From: Streptomyces sp. NBC_01244
GTDB lineage: Bacteria; Actinomycetota; Actinomycetes; Streptomycetales; Streptomycetaceae
Reading direction: 5' to 3'
Length of the DNA stretch: 64,000 nucleotides
NCBI RefSeq assembly: GCF_035987325.1
Contig: NZ_CP108488.1
Coordinates: forward strand, 8,184,001 to 8,248,000
The notes under the pieces are model-generated. The model was given only the letters and a program-made list of their open reading frames with translations, had not been told where the DNA came from and did no database searches. This document shows positions 9,300 to 18,252 of this stretch, piece by piece. The position numbers and the translations under genes are program-made. Positions within the stretch are counted from its first letter, which is position 1, and every line of letters starts with the position of its first letter.

Positions 9300-9818
9300 T
9301 CACTCCGAGAACGACGGCTCGACGGGGACCGGGGTCGACAGGTCGCGTTCCCATCCCTCGTTCTCCAGCTTCAGCGTCTGGATCGCGACGGCGTTGGCGT
9401 TGGCGTCCAGTTCGGGCAAGGCCTGGAACTCCGAGACCCAGCAGCGGAAGATCTTGTATGAGATCGCCAACTGCCCCGCCTCGTTGTAGAGCTCCAGGAT
9501 CACGTCCTTGCGGAAATCCCGTAGCGAGGTCTCCGCGCCGAGGGCCGTACCGAAGTTCCACACCTTGCTCGCCCACGCCTCGAAGTCCCGGTCGTGCGTG
9601 ACACCCCTTTCGAGGGTGACGGCCTCGTACTCGGACCGTCCGGGTGACTTGCGGCTGCTGCTGGGATCCCCGCCGTTGCGGTGGGTGACCACTTCGGTGG
9701 TCCGCTTCAGCGCACTGACCTTGCTGATACCGGCGACGTAGCGGCCGTCCCACTGGAGTCGGAACTTGAAGTTCTTGTACGGGTCGAACCGGGTTGCGTT
9801 GATGGTGATCTCGGTCAT
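9300..9818 (-). CDS. CIS inner tube protein (phage tail tube, T4 gp19-like)
   Basis: 172 residues, the usual length for Hcp/gp19-type tube subunits. The N-terminus (DPYKNFKFRLQWDGRYVAGISKV) and the middle (YEAVTLERGVTHDRDFEAW) are the typical signatures of the T4-like tail-tube family used in Afp, PVC and streptomycete CIS. Subunits stack as hexameric rings inside the sheath and form the conduit for cargo. It sits directly after the sheath gene, as usual. Only one tube gene is seen here, whereas many CIS loci carry two. Confidence 0.95.
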   Translation of the reverse strand: MTEITINATRFDPYKNFKFRLQWDGRYVAGISKVSALKRTTEVVTHRNGGDPSSSRKSPGRSEYEAVTLERGVTHDRDFEAWASKVWNFGTALGAETSLRDFRKDVILELYNEAGQLAISYKIFRCWVSEFQALPELDANANAVAIQTLKLENEGWERDLSTPVPVEPSFSE

Positions 9819-9843
9819 GCCGTCCCTCCTGCCGGGAGCGGTC

Positions 9844-11373
9844 TCAGGCCGGTGAGCCGGCGGTCTTCTGCTGGATGTGGATGAGGACGAACTCGGCCGG
9901 TTTCAGGGGTGCGAAGCCGACGTGGATGTTGACGAGGCCGCGGTCGATGTCGTACGGGGTGTTCGTCTGGCCGTCGCACCTTACGAAGTACGCGTCCCGC
10001 GGATTTGCTCCCTGGAACGCCCCCTGTCGGAACAAGTCCTGCATGAACGCCCCGAGGGAGGTGCGGATCTGCGCCCACAGGGGCTCGTCATTCGGTTCGA
10101 AAACGACCCACTGCGAGCCGCGGAAGAGGCTCTCCTCGAGGAACAGGGCGAGCCGTCGCACCGGCACGTACTTGTAATCGTCGGCCAGCACGTCGGCGCC
10201 GCGGAGCGTCCGGGCACCCCAGACGACCGAGCCGGAGTCCCGGAAGGTGCGCAGACAGTTGATGCCTTTGAGGTTCAGGGGACCCTGCTCGGCGTCGGTG
10301 AGATCGACCGCGAGCCCCTGAGCCCCGGCCAGACCGGCATCGATCCCGGCGGGCGCTTTCCAGACGCCGCGCGCGACATCAGTGCGGGCCATCACGCCGG
10401 CGACGGCACCGCAGGGCGCGAACTCGTCGACCGTGCCGTCGCGCAGAGGGTCGGAGCGGCGGATGCGCGGAAAGTACAGGGCGCTGTTGCGGGCGGCGGG
10501 CACGTTGAGGCCGAGCTCGCCGAGCCAGGCGCGAAGGGCCGTGGCGCCCCTCGCACCCCCGGGTGGATCCACGATCAGGAAGGCGCGCTTCCGCTCGCAG
10601 TAGTCCAGTGCGTCCGCCCACAGCTCGTCGGGGATGTCGGAGGCGGGTGTCGGCGGAGGCAGGCACAGCAGCGTGAACAGGTCTGCCTTCTCCAGGGCGT
10701 AGATGCCCTTCTTACTCTCCCGCCCGCCGGCCCGGTAGTGCTGGAGCTGCAGGGGCGCACCGTGCGTGCCGTTGTCCGGGAAGGGATAGGTGGCGTCGGT
10801 CGGCGGCGTCACGGGCGGGACGTCCACCGCCCGGATCAGCTGTGAGGAGAGCAGGACCCGCTTCACGTGCCGTGGGCCCTCGGCACCGGTGACGTTGAGG
10901 AACTCCTCCTGGAAACCGGTCGCCGTGTCGGTGACGCGGAGGTGGTACAGGGACGCGGTGGTGACCCCGGAACCCTGCGCTTCCGCGACCTGAGCCGCTT
11001 CGTCCGGTTCCGGGTACTCCACCGTCACTTCGAGGTCGTTGCCCCAGGTTCCCGGGTTGGCGGCCTGCAGTCGCAGCCCGCCGATGTTGGCCTCCGCGGG
11101 ATCGGCATCCGGGGCGAGGCGCACGACGAGGGCGGTCTGCCCGCCGTTGCGAAAGTAGTCCTGTACCGCATAGCCGAGTCCGCTCGTACGCCACAGACCG
11201 CCGAAGACCCGCTCGAACTCCCCGAAGGAGGACACCGCGACAGGCTCCTCCACGGGGCCCCGGAGCGCACGTCCCACGAACGCGGTGATGGCGGTGGCGA
11301 CGCCGACGACGGCCCGGCTGCCGCCGGTGACTTCGTGAATGTAGACGCCTGGGTGACTGAATTGCACCGGCAT
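9844..11373 (-). CDS. CIS contractile sheath protein
   Basis: 509 residues. The N-terminus (FSHPGVYIHEV) and C-terminus (LKPAEFVLIHIQQK) are the characteristic interlocking arms of contractile tail-sheath proteins. The middle holds the conserved YFRNGGQTALVVR segment and the protease-resistant domain. The sheath surrounds the tube and contracts on firing. It is the first gene of the six-gene CIS operon; a GAAGGGG ribosome site precedes ATG 11373. The operon promoter should lie in 11374-11548, which is shared with the divergent gene at 11549. Confidence 0.96.
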   Translation of the reverse strand: MPVQFSHPGVYIHEVTGGSRAVVGVATAITAFVGRALRGPVEEPVAVSSFGEFERVFGGLWRTSGLGYAVQDYFRNGGQTALVVRLAPDADPAEANIGGLRLQAANPGTWGNDLEVTVEYPEPDEAAQVAEAQGSGVTTASLYHLRVTDTATGFQEEFLNVTGAEGPRHVKRVLLSSQLIRAVDVPPVTPPTDATYPFPDNGTHGAPLQLQHYRAGGRESKKGIYALEKADLFTLLCLPPPTPASDIPDELWADALDYCERKRAFLIVDPPGGARGATALRAWLGELGLNVPAARNSALYFPRIRRSDPLRDGTVDEFAPCGAVAGVMARTDVARGVWKAPAGIDAGLAGAQGLAVDLTDAEQGPLNLKGINCLRTFRDSGSVVWGARTLRGADVLADDYKYVPVRRLALFLEESLFRGSQWVVFEPNDEPLWAQIRTSLGAFMQDLFRQGAFQGANPRDAYFVRCDGQTNTPYDIDRGLVNIHVGFAPLKPAEFVLIHIQQKTAGSPA

Positions 11374-11548
11374 GGTTGTTGGGCCCCTTCGACGACGGGC
11401 GATGCGGCTCGCCGATCGTGCCCGAGCCCTGTCACCGCAGCATCACGCGCCAGTCACGGCCGCGGTGGCCATCGGTGACGGAAGCGTGACTCCTGGTTGA
11501 CGTTGCGATGGCACCGTCGCAGCGAATGCCAGGTCGAAGGAGGTCGCG

Positions 11549-11950
11549 GTGGTACAGGTATCGGTAGCGGCAGCGGTGAAGGTGGCGGGTGGTCCGCAAC
11601 TTCCCCTGGACCTCACCCTGGACCCGGAGTCGTACACCCTCCACTTCAGTCGTCTCACCGAGGCCGGGGGTGAGACGGACAAGGACGAGCTCACGCTGCC
11701 GGATGGCACGATGGTGCTGCTGGCCGTGACGGCGGTGGACGCTGAGGAGAAGCCGGCGAAGGTCGAGCTGGAACTGTCCGCCGGCACGAAGACTGAGGTG
11801 ACCGGCGCGTTCGTGGTGGCCAACGCGGATGCCATCGATCAGCTCGTGACCGCGGGAGAGGATCGCGTGGTGAAGATCGAGAACAAATCCGACAAGCCGG
11901 TGACGGTGCAGATCCTCACTTGCCGCGACCCCGACACCGCCGACGAGTGA
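11549..11950 (+). CDS. Small acidic beta-rich protein, divergent from the CIS operon
   Basis: 133 residues from GTG 11549, preceded by a strong GAAGGAGG (11536-11543) five bases upstream. The protein is acidic, has no cysteine except one near the C-terminus and no signal peptide. Its regular alternation (VKVAGGPQLPLDLTLDPESY, KPAKVELELSAGT, KPVTVQIL) suggests an all-beta sandwich. I do not recognise the family. Its position, back-to-back with the sheath gene, suggests a CIS-associated protein (fiber, cap or regulator), but that is context only. Confidence 0.8.
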   Translation: MVQVSVAAAVKVAGGPQLPLDLTLDPESYTLHFSRLTEAGGETDKDELTLPDGTMVLLAVTAVDAEEKPAKVELELSAGTKTEVTGAFVVANADAIDQLVTAGEDRVVKIENKSDKPVTVQILTCRDPDTADE

Positions 11951-12188
11951 GCATTGCTTCGGGCCGACGTCCTCCAGCTCCTTTCGGCGAGTCGTCGAGG
12001 CGGATGGTGAGCTTCAGTGAGAGGCGGCTCGGGGCAGCATCGGGCAGGATCTGGCCCCTGTTGTAGTGAATCTGGGGACCAGTTGGGGACCACACGGCGT
12101 ACGCGCCAGTGATCGGCCTGGGTGCTCACGCACGGCTCACGCCCTGAATTGGTCTGTCATGACATGACAATCCCGCCGAACCGCACTC

Positions 12189-12231
12189 CTGGGGGTCAAG
12201 GGGTCGCAGGTTCAAATCCTGTCGTCCCGAC
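12189..12231 (+). other. 3' fragment of tRNA-Pro(GGG), probable attachment-site scar
   Basis: Reading from the anticodon loop (CTGGGGG, anticodon GGG), the fragment gives the 3' anticodon strand TCAAG, a T-arm GCAGG-TTCAAAT-CCTGT and the 3' acceptor strand CGTCCCG with A73. The 5' acceptor strand, D-arm and 5' anticodon strand are absent upstream, so this is not a functional tRNA. tRNA 3' halves starting at the anticodon loop are the classic attL/attR cores left by tyrosine integrases. The intact tRNA-Pro should be elsewhere. No integrase lies beside it in this window. Confidence 0.8.
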
Positions 12232-12570
12232 TCGAAAGAGTCGCAGATCAAGGGGCCGTTTCAGAGCAATCTGAAACGGCCCCTTGATCGTTTTCTGGAC
12301 CCGTCGGGACCCGTCGGGTGCCGGGGTGGTCGCTGCGGGGGCACCGGTGTGCCCGGTGCGGTGGTTGTCGGCCCGGCGGACCAGATCCCCGGGGTCGGTC
12401 AGGACGACCCCCACTTCCTCCTGGCCGGCCGGATCCGTCAACGCCCTTGGCCTCCAAGAGATCCTGGTAGTCGGCAATGCCGCGCTGGTGTGGCGCATCG
12501 GGTCGCCCAGGGTGACGTTCCGCGCCCAGGCGGGCGGGTTGTCAGGGAAATCCGACAGGGGATCGCTCAT
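12196..12570 (-). pseudogene. Doubtful or decayed ORF running through the att scar
   Basis: From ATG 12570 an open frame (MSDPLSDFPDNPPAWARN...) of 124 codons has plausible Streptomyces codon usage over its first ~75 codons. It then reads through the 20-bp terminator hairpin and the tRNA fragment, ending in the well-known translated-tRNA tail GFEPATP. Its 3' end therefore cannot be original. It may be the remnant of a gene truncated by integration or excision. The remainder of 11951-12802 shows no other supported gene. Confidence 0.25.
12246..12289. terminator. Perfect 20-bp stem-loop terminator
   Basis: GATCAAGGGGCCGTTTCAGA pairs perfectly with 12270-12289 around a GCAA tetraloop, followed by GTTTTC. 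It lies 15 bp after the tRNA-Pro fragment, so it is probably the original tRNA terminator or the element's border terminator. The tandem GGACCCGTCGG copies just downstream look incidental. Confidence 0.85.
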
Positions 12571-12802
12571 CGCCTGGCGGCTGCCCGACGGGCGACGCCG
12601 TGGAGGTGCGGGCGGAACGCACACGATCAACGCTACCGGGTGGCGGGAAGGCGCGCACGAGGGGCAGCGCCGCACCGGCCGCGGCTGCTCTGCGCGCGCG
12701 TGAGCGTGCCCGCGAGTAGCGTGAACGTCGTGAGTTCCGCCCAAAACGCTGCGGCCTGGCCCGGCAGGGCCGCCGCCGATGTCGGCAGAGGAACGGGATC
12801 AC

Positions 12803-14353
12803 ATGCCACAGCACAGCGTCCCCGCGGTGACTGCCGCAGCCGCTCTGGTCTGCCTGGCGGCATTCGGCCCCACACCCAGCAGCGCCGCGCCACCAGCGGA
12901 CCGGCCCGCCGGGCAGCCCGGCCCGGTGACCTCCCGGTTCGTGCCCGGCGCCTGTCCTGAGCCGCCCGAGCCGATCGAAGCGCTGAGCGCCGCGAAGTGC
13001 GGCTACCTCGAGGTCCCCGAGAACCGCTCCCACCCCGGCAGTCGCACCATAAAGCTCGCCGTCGCGCGCATTGCGGCCACCTCCGCCAAGCCGGGCGCCG
13101 AACCGGTGGTGTTCATGGCGGGCGGCCCGGGTGCCGATACGTTCGACGACATCCCCTTCCTCGTCGACTCCGGTCTGAACAAGGACCGAGAGCTGATCGT
13201 CATGGCCCAGCGCGGCAACCTCTACGACCAGCCGAACCTCGCCTGCCCGGAGGTCGACCGGTTCAACGAGAAGGCCGTGGGGCTGGGCTACGACGCACCG
13301 CAGGCGGAACAGATCATGCTGAAGGCGGTGACGGACTGCCGGGCCCGCCTCGTGGCCGACGGGGTCGACCTGGGCGCCTACAACAGCACCGAGAACGCCG
13401 CCGACTTCGCCGACCTGCGGGCCGCGCTGGACATCCCCCGGTGGAACGTCTACGGGTACTCCTACGGCAGCAACCTGGCCCTGACGTACCTGCGCCTGCA
13501 CCCCGAGGGGATCCGCGCGGTGGCGCTCGACTCGGTCGCACCTTCCCAGTTCGTGACCCTGCCGTGGACGTGGGGCAGTACCGCCGAGGGAATCCGCAAC
13601 ATCTTCGAGGCGTGCGCGGCGCAGCCGGCCTGCAAGGACCGGTATCCGGACCTCCCCGGCATGCTGACGGAGCAGGTGCGCAAGCTGGAGGCGCACCCCC
13701 TGACGCTGAACGTCACGCCGAAGGACGGTGGGAAGCCGGTCAAGACCGTTCTCGACGGGGGCGCGCTGCTGAACCTGCTCGTCGCCTTCACCCCGCGGCC
13801 CAAGGACATGCCCGCAGCGCTCGAGGAACTGAGCAAGGGGAACCCGGAGCGCTTCGCGCAGGCCCGCGCGGCCGGCTCGGTCCAGAAGGTCGGCGACTTC
13901 GCCCACGGCCTGACGAACTCGATCGCGTGCAGTGAATGGGCGCCGGGACATTCGGAGTCCGATGTGCTGAAGGCGGGGCAGAAGACCTACCCCGGGTGGC
14001 CGGACACGGTCCTGGCCCAGCCTCCGCAGCTGCCCTTCCAGTACCCGGTGTGCGGGGTCTGGAACGTTCCCGACCGCGCGTCCGTCCAGCGGGTGCCCAC
14101 GGTCAGCTCGGTGCCGGCACTCGTCGTCTCCGGCACGTTCGACGTGAAGACCGGGGCGAGCTGGGCGAAGGGCGTGGCCGACAACCTGTCCCGCTCGACT
14201 GCCATACAGGTACCCGGAATCGGCCACTGGGTGGTCCCGCAGTCCCCTTGTGCGCAAAGCGTCCTGGCCTCGTTCTTCGCCAACCCGACGGATCCCGAGA
14301 CGAGTTGCGTGGACGATCTCGAGCCCCAGCCCTTCACGATCATCCCGAAGTAA
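12803..14353 (+). CDS. Secreted alpha/beta hydrolase, tripeptidyl-aminopeptidase (SlpD/E, TAP) family
   Basis: 516 residues from ATG 12803, preferred over ATG 12779 because AGAGGAACGGG lies upstream. A signal peptide is clear (hydrophobic VTAAAALVCLAAFG, then AxA-type cleavage near SSAAPP). The hydrolase core has nucleophile motif GYSYG, an acid in SGTFD and the histidine in GIGHW. The C-terminal TAP-like domain is present. The family removes N-terminal tripeptides from extracellular proteins in Streptomyces. It is followed 12 bp later by a paralogue, so the two form a tandem duplication and probably an operon. Confidence 0.9.
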   Translation: MPQHSVPAVTAAAALVCLAAFGPTPSSAAPPADRPAGQPGPVTSRFVPGACPEPPEPIEALSAAKCGYLEVPENRSHPGSRTIKLAVARIAATSAKPGAEPVVFMAGGPGADTFDDIPFLVDSGLNKDRELIVMAQRGNLYDQPNLACPEVDRFNEKAVGLGYDAPQAEQIMLKAVTDCRARLVADGVDLGAYNSTENAADFADLRAALDIPRWNVYGYSYGSNLALTYLRLHPEGIRAVALDSVAPSQFVTLPWTWGSTAEGIRNIFEACAAQPACKDRYPDLPGMLTEQVRKLEAHPLTLNVTPKDGGKPVKTVLDGGALLNLLVAFTPRPKDMPAALEELSKGNPERFAQARAAGSVQKVGDFAHGLTNSIACSEWAPGHSESDVLKAGQKTYPGWPDTVLAQPPQLPFQYPVCGVWNVPDRASVQRVPTVSSVPALVVSGTFDVKTGASWAKGVADNLSRSTAIQVPGIGHWVVPQSPCAQSVLASFFANPTDPETSCVDDLEPQPFTIIPK

Positions 14354-14365
14354 CCGGGAGAGCAG

Positions 14366-15976
14366 ATGACACGCCACCACCCGCCCCCTCGTCGGCGCAC
14401 CGTACGACGACTCCTCGGCCCGTCGGCCGGCATCGCGGCCGGTCTCCTCGTCACCGGCCTGCTGGCGGCGCCCTCCCGGGCGCAGGCCCCCACCGACGCC
14501 AGTCCCGGCCCGGGAGCGCCGATCGGCACGACCGCCCGGACGGTGGGCGACGCCCGCTTCACGCCGGGCCCGTGCCCGAAGACCGTGGAACCGATCGAGG
14601 AGCTGAAGGAAGCCCGCTGCGGAACGCTCACCGTGCCGGAGAACCGCGCCGAGCCGAGCAGCCGAACGATCCGGCTCGGTGTCGCGATCGTGCCCGCGGT
14701 GGCCGACACACCGAGACCCGACCCCATCGTGTGGCTCGCGGGCGGACCGGGCGACGATGCGGTGGGGGAGGCGAAGATGGCCGTCGACGGCGGCCTGAAC
14801 CGCGACCGTGACGTGATCCTCATGTCCCAGCGCGGCACGTACTCCGCCGACCCGGAGCTTCTCTGCCCCAACGTCGACCAGTTCAACGGGCAGGTGGTCG
14901 GCCTCGTCTACGACGCTCCCTCCACCGAGCGCCTGCACGTCGAGGCAACGAAGGCCTGCCGCGACAAGCTGGCGGCCCGCGGGGTCGACCTCAGTGCCTA
15001 CAACGACACCCAGAGCGCCGCCGACTACGCCGACCTGCGCACGGCGCTGGGCGTCAAGCAGTGGAACCTGTACGGCATTTCCTACGGCACCCACCTGGCG
15101 CTGGTCTCCATGCGCCTGCACCCCGAGGGTCTGCGCTCGGTGGGCATCGACGGCATCCTGCCGCCGTCCAGGTCCGGGTCGGCCGCGACCTGGAGCAGCT
15201 TCCGGCAGGGCGTCGACGGGCTGTTCAAGGCCTGCGCGGACCAGCCGGCCTGCAACGAGCGCTATCCGAACCTGCGCGGCACCTTCGAGAAGCTCGTCGG
15301 CGACCTCGAAGCCAAACCGGTCACCACCACCGTCACCGTCCCCGGCAGCGACAAGCCGGTGAAGGTCGTGATCGACGGCGGGACCCTGGTGAACTGGCTG
15401 ACCTCCGCCACCCACACGGCGGAGGCCGTACCCCGCTCCATCGACGAGCTGGCGAACGGCGACCCCCAGCGGATCGCACAGCAGTGGGCGGGCTGGAGGA
15501 CCAACCCCAAGGGCATCGGCGTGGTGTCGCACGGTCTCGCCTACGGCGTCTTCTGCAGCGAGTGGACGCCGTACGAGAGCAAGGACGCGGCGCTCCAGGG
15601 CGGTCAGAAGGAGTTCCCGTCCTTCCCCGCCTCGGTGCAGGCCCAGGCTCCGCTCCTGACCTTCCTCCATCCTGACTGCGACGCCTGGAACATCCCCGCG
15701 GCCGAGCGCTCGATCCGGGACGTCACGACCAGCGACATCCCCACCCTCGCCCTGTCGGGTGCCTTCGACGCCCAGACCGGGGCGGACAACGGGCCGTACG
15801 TGGCCCGTACGCTGAGCAAGGCCGAGGTCGTCACGATCCCCTACGAACCGCACGTGGTGATCGCCACGTCGAAGTGCGCACAGGAGATCGTCGTCTCGTT
15901 CTTCGAGACCCCGGACGCGCCGAAGACCGAATGCCTGAAGGGCCTCGAGGCGCCCGCGTTCGAGATCGCTCCCTGA
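14366..15976 (+). CDS. Second secreted TAP-family alpha/beta hydrolase (tandem paralogue)
   Basis: 536 residues, closely resembling the preceding gene along its whole length. The start (GGGAGAGCAG before ATG) is well supported. The N-terminus is very basic with RRTVRRLLG before a hydrophobic stretch, so export could be by Tat or Sec; cleavage is likely near SRAQAP. Catalytic motifs: GISYG nucleophile, SGAFD acid, EPHVV histidine. The pair has diverged considerably, so substrate preferences probably differ. Confidence 0.88.
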   Translation: MTRHHPPPRRRTVRRLLGPSAGIAAGLLVTGLLAAPSRAQAPTDASPGPGAPIGTTARTVGDARFTPGPCPKTVEPIEELKEARCGTLTVPENRAEPSSRTIRLGVAIVPAVADTPRPDPIVWLAGGPGDDAVGEAKMAVDGGLNRDRDVILMSQRGTYSADPELLCPNVDQFNGQVVGLVYDAPSTERLHVEATKACRDKLAARGVDLSAYNDTQSAADYADLRTALGVKQWNLYGISYGTHLALVSMRLHPEGLRSVGIDGILPPSRSGSAATWSSFRQGVDGLFKACADQPACNERYPNLRGTFEKLVGDLEAKPVTTTVTVPGSDKPVKVVIDGGTLVNWLTSATHTAEAVPRSIDELANGDPQRIAQQWAGWRTNPKGIGVVSHGLAYGVFCSEWTPYESKDAALQGGQKEFPSFPASVQAQAPLLTFLHPDCDAWNIPAAERSIRDVTTSDIPTLALSGAFDAQTGADNGPYVARTLSKAEVVTIPYEPHVVIATSKCAQEIVVSFFETPDAPKTECLKGLEAPAFEIAP

Positions 15977-16018
15977 GCCCGCCTCCTGCCTCTCGCCTCC
16001 CGCCTCGTCGGAGTCACC

Positions 16019-16903
16019 ATGGCGCCCACCTGGGACGCACGCAGCCCACACCGCTCCGGAGCCTCGCTCCTGCCGGTCCTGCTTCCCCTCGCGGTCCTGA
16101 TCCTGATGGCGGTGGCCGTGGGGTCGTGGCTGCAGTTCACCGAGCGGCAGAGGCTCGACACGGTCCACACGGTCGGATCCCAGGCCGCCGACCGGGTGGA
16201 CGTGGAGGCCGATGTCCAACGCGTCGACGCCACGGCCAGAGAGCTGGCGCTGCGGGTACGGGTCACACCGCGCGGGACCCTGGGGGAGGAGGGCGGGACC
16301 GCCCCGGTGGCCGATCTCAGCCTCCAGACCTCCGCGCAGACCCTCGGCGACCTGGAGTTCACCGCGCACGAGCGGCTCACGATCAGGGACGTGCAGGTCG
16401 CGCTCACGGATGGATCGATCAGCGACTACCCGTTCGACACCTACGAGACCGACGTCGAGTTCTGGGCGGAGCTGGACGGCAAGCCGGTGCCGGTGCGGCT
16501 GCTGTTCTCCAACGACGACGCACTCTTCTCGGTCTCCGCGACACCCGTCCTGCCCGGTCAAGAGGCCGCCGGCGTGGCGCTGGGGCTGTCCCGATCGGGC
16601 AGCCTGCTCGTCTTCACGGTCTTCATGATGGTCGTGATGTGGGCGCTGGCGGCGTCCGTGCTCATCGGGGCCTGGTACGTGACGACCCGCGGCGAGGGCC
16701 TGGTCTGGGCCGCCCTCGGCTGGATGGCCGCCACCCTGTTCGCCCTCTCGGCCTTCCGCAACAACGCCCCCGGCACGCCGCCGATCGGCTGCGTGCTGGA
16801 CTGGTACGCCTTCCTGTGGGCAGAAACCGTCATCGCCCTCTGCCTCATCGCCGTGGTCGTCACGGGTGTCCGCACCTCCCTCCGGAACGACGACAGCCCG
16901 TAG
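16019..16903 (+). CDS. DUF4436 family membrane protein
   Basis: 294 residues. One N-terminal membrane helix (~17-38), a large extracytoplasmic beta domain containing the family-typical YPFDTYETDVEF segment, and three C-terminal helices (ending VIALCLIAVVVTGV). This layout and motif fit DUF4436, a family of unknown function found mainly in actinobacteria. It follows the hydrolase pair by 42 bp on the same strand. No catalytic residues are evident. Confidence 0.85.
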   Translation: MAPTWDARSPHRSGASLLPVLLPLAVLILMAVAVGSWLQFTERQRLDTVHTVGSQAADRVDVEADVQRVDATARELALRVRVTPRGTLGEEGGTAPVADLSLQTSAQTLGDLEFTAHERLTIRDVQVALTDGSISDYPFDTYETDVEFWAELDGKPVPVRLLFSNDDALFSVSATPVLPGQEAAGVALGLSRSGSLLVFTVFMMVVMWALAASVLIGAWYVTTRGEGLVWAALGWMAATLFALSAFRNNAPGTPPIGCVLDWYAFLWAETVIALCLIAVVVTGVRTSLRNDDSP

Positions 16904-16937
16904 GACGTACGGGCGGGTGGAAAGACCGCGCGGAGGC

Positions 16938-18113
16938 CTAGGCCGGCCGGTGCCGTAGGCGCGCGGCGAGTACGGCCACGTCGTCCTCGGCGTGTTGGGC
17001 GTCGAGTCCGGCGCAGACCGCGTCCACCACGTCGCCGAGGCTCCTGCGGGAGTCCAGCCGCAGGGCCGCGAGCCTGGCCAGCGAGGTGTCGATGTCCTCG
17101 CTGCGTCGTTCCACGAGGCCGTCCGTGTAGAGGAGCAGGGTCTGGTCCGCGGTGATCGGCCGGGCGAGGGCCTCGTAGCCGCCGGCGCCGGTGCCCAGGG
17201 GCGGGCCGACCGGTACGTCCAGGAGTTCTCCGGTGCCGTCGCGGGTGAAGAGGGCGGGCGGCAGGTGTCCCGCGCTGGCGTAGAGGGCCATGCCCCGGGC
17301 CGGGTCGATGCGGACGAGCAGGCAGGTGGCGGGCCTGCGGGTGTCGTCCGACGCGGACAGGGAGTCCAACTGGCGCAGTACCCGGTGCGGGGCGAGATCG
17401 GTGGAGGCGACCTCGCGCAGCACGGAGCGGTAGGCGTTCATGTCGACCGCGGCCTCCAGGCCGTGCCCCATCACGTCACCGACGGCGAGGAGGGTGCGCC
17501 CGAAGTGTAGGCGGATCGTCTCGAACCAGTCGCCGCCGACCAGGGCGCGGGCCCCGGCGGGCAGGTAGCGGCTGGCGATCTCCAGGTTGGGGTGGGGCCG
17601 GCCGGGCTCCGCCACCAGGGCGCGTTGCAGGTCGAGTGCGGTCTTCTCGGTTGCCGCGAGGCGCCGGGCGTGACCGAGGTGGATGGCGGCCAGGCGTGCC
17701 GCGAAGTGCAGGGTCGCCAGCTCGTGGTCCCCGTAATCCCCCCGCGTGCGGGCGGTGAGGAGCCTGCCGTACAGCTCGCCCCGGGCGGTCAGCGGTACCG
17801 AGGCGAGGTACGTGCGGGCGGCCCCGGCGCCCGCGGTCCACGTTTCCAGCGGATGGTCGCGGTCCCGCGCCCGGACCAGCGGCGCGCCGTCGGCGGCGGA
17901 TCCGTCCAGGAGGGCCGTCGCGCCGGCCACCGCCACGCGTTCGGTACGGGCGCCGGGGCCGGTCAGGTCCACCGCCACGGCGTCGGACAGGGTGCGGAAC
18001 AGGAATCCGGCCAGCTCCCGGCAGGTCTGCCGTTCGTCGGGGGAGGTCCCGATCTGGTCCAGGGCCTCCTCCATGGAGTGCAGCCGTGCCTCCAGCCCGC
18101 CCTGTTCCGACAC
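16938..18113 (-). CDS. GAF-SpoIIE (PP2C-type) serine phosphatase
   Basis: 391 residues. An N-terminal GAF-like sensor (~20-155) is followed by a SpoIIE/RsbU phosphatase domain with metal-binding motifs GGDWFE, GDVMGHG, LLLYTDGL and the final DDVAVL. Such proteins dephosphorylate anti-sigma-factor antagonists in Streptomyces stress and development signalling. It is monocistronic here: a 15-bp hairpin separates it from the upstream phospholipase gene, and the downstream gene is convergent. The signal sensed and partner proteins cannot be inferred. Confidence 0.92.
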   Translation of the reverse strand: MSEQGGLEARLHSMEEALDQIGTSPDERQTCRELAGFLFRTLSDAVAVDLTGPGARTERVAVAGATALLDGSAADGAPLVRARDRDHPLETWTAGAGAARTYLASVPLTARGELYGRLLTARTRGDYGDHELATLHFAARLAAIHLGHARRLAATEKTALDLQRALVAEPGRPHPNLEIASRYLPAGARALVGGDWFETIRLHFGRTLLAVGDVMGHGLEAAVDMNAYRSVLREVASTDLAPHRVLRQLDSLSASDDTRRPATCLLVRIDPARGMALYASAGHLPPALFTRDGTGELLDVPVGPPLGTGAGGYEALARPITADQTLLLYTDGLVERRSEDIDTSLARLAALRLDSRRSLGDVVDAVCAGLDAQHAEDDVAVLAARLRHRPA

Positions 18114-18197
18114 GTGCCTCCTCCGCCCGCCACCAGCCGCCCTACTGCCGTGGAAGGCATTTCATCAGCCCGCCCGCCCTGCGGGCGCCAACCTGGC

Positions 18198-18234
18198 GGG
18201 TGTTGCCGGACGGGTACTCCGTCCGGCAACACCC
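18198..18234. terminator. 15-bp stem-loop terminator after the phospholipase gene
   Basis: GGGTGTTGCCGGACG (18198-18212) pairs perfectly with 18220-18234 around a 7-nt loop. It lies 19 bp past the stop of the minus-strand phospholipase C gene and before the phosphatase gene on the same strand. It lacks a strong T-tract, which is common for streptomycete terminators. Confidence 0.8.
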
Positions 18235-18252
18235 CCGGCGGGGCGGGTGCCG

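Noticed and set aside
12298..12319. Tandem GGACCCGTCGG repeats
   Set aside because: Only two copies, no phasing with a promoter or CRISPR-like array; probably chance.
12196..12744. 183-codon frame ending GTTGFEPATP
   Set aside because: The tail is the translated tRNA T-arm/acceptor and the frame crosses a 20-bp terminator, so the full frame is not a gene; only its 5' part is kept as a doubtful remnant.
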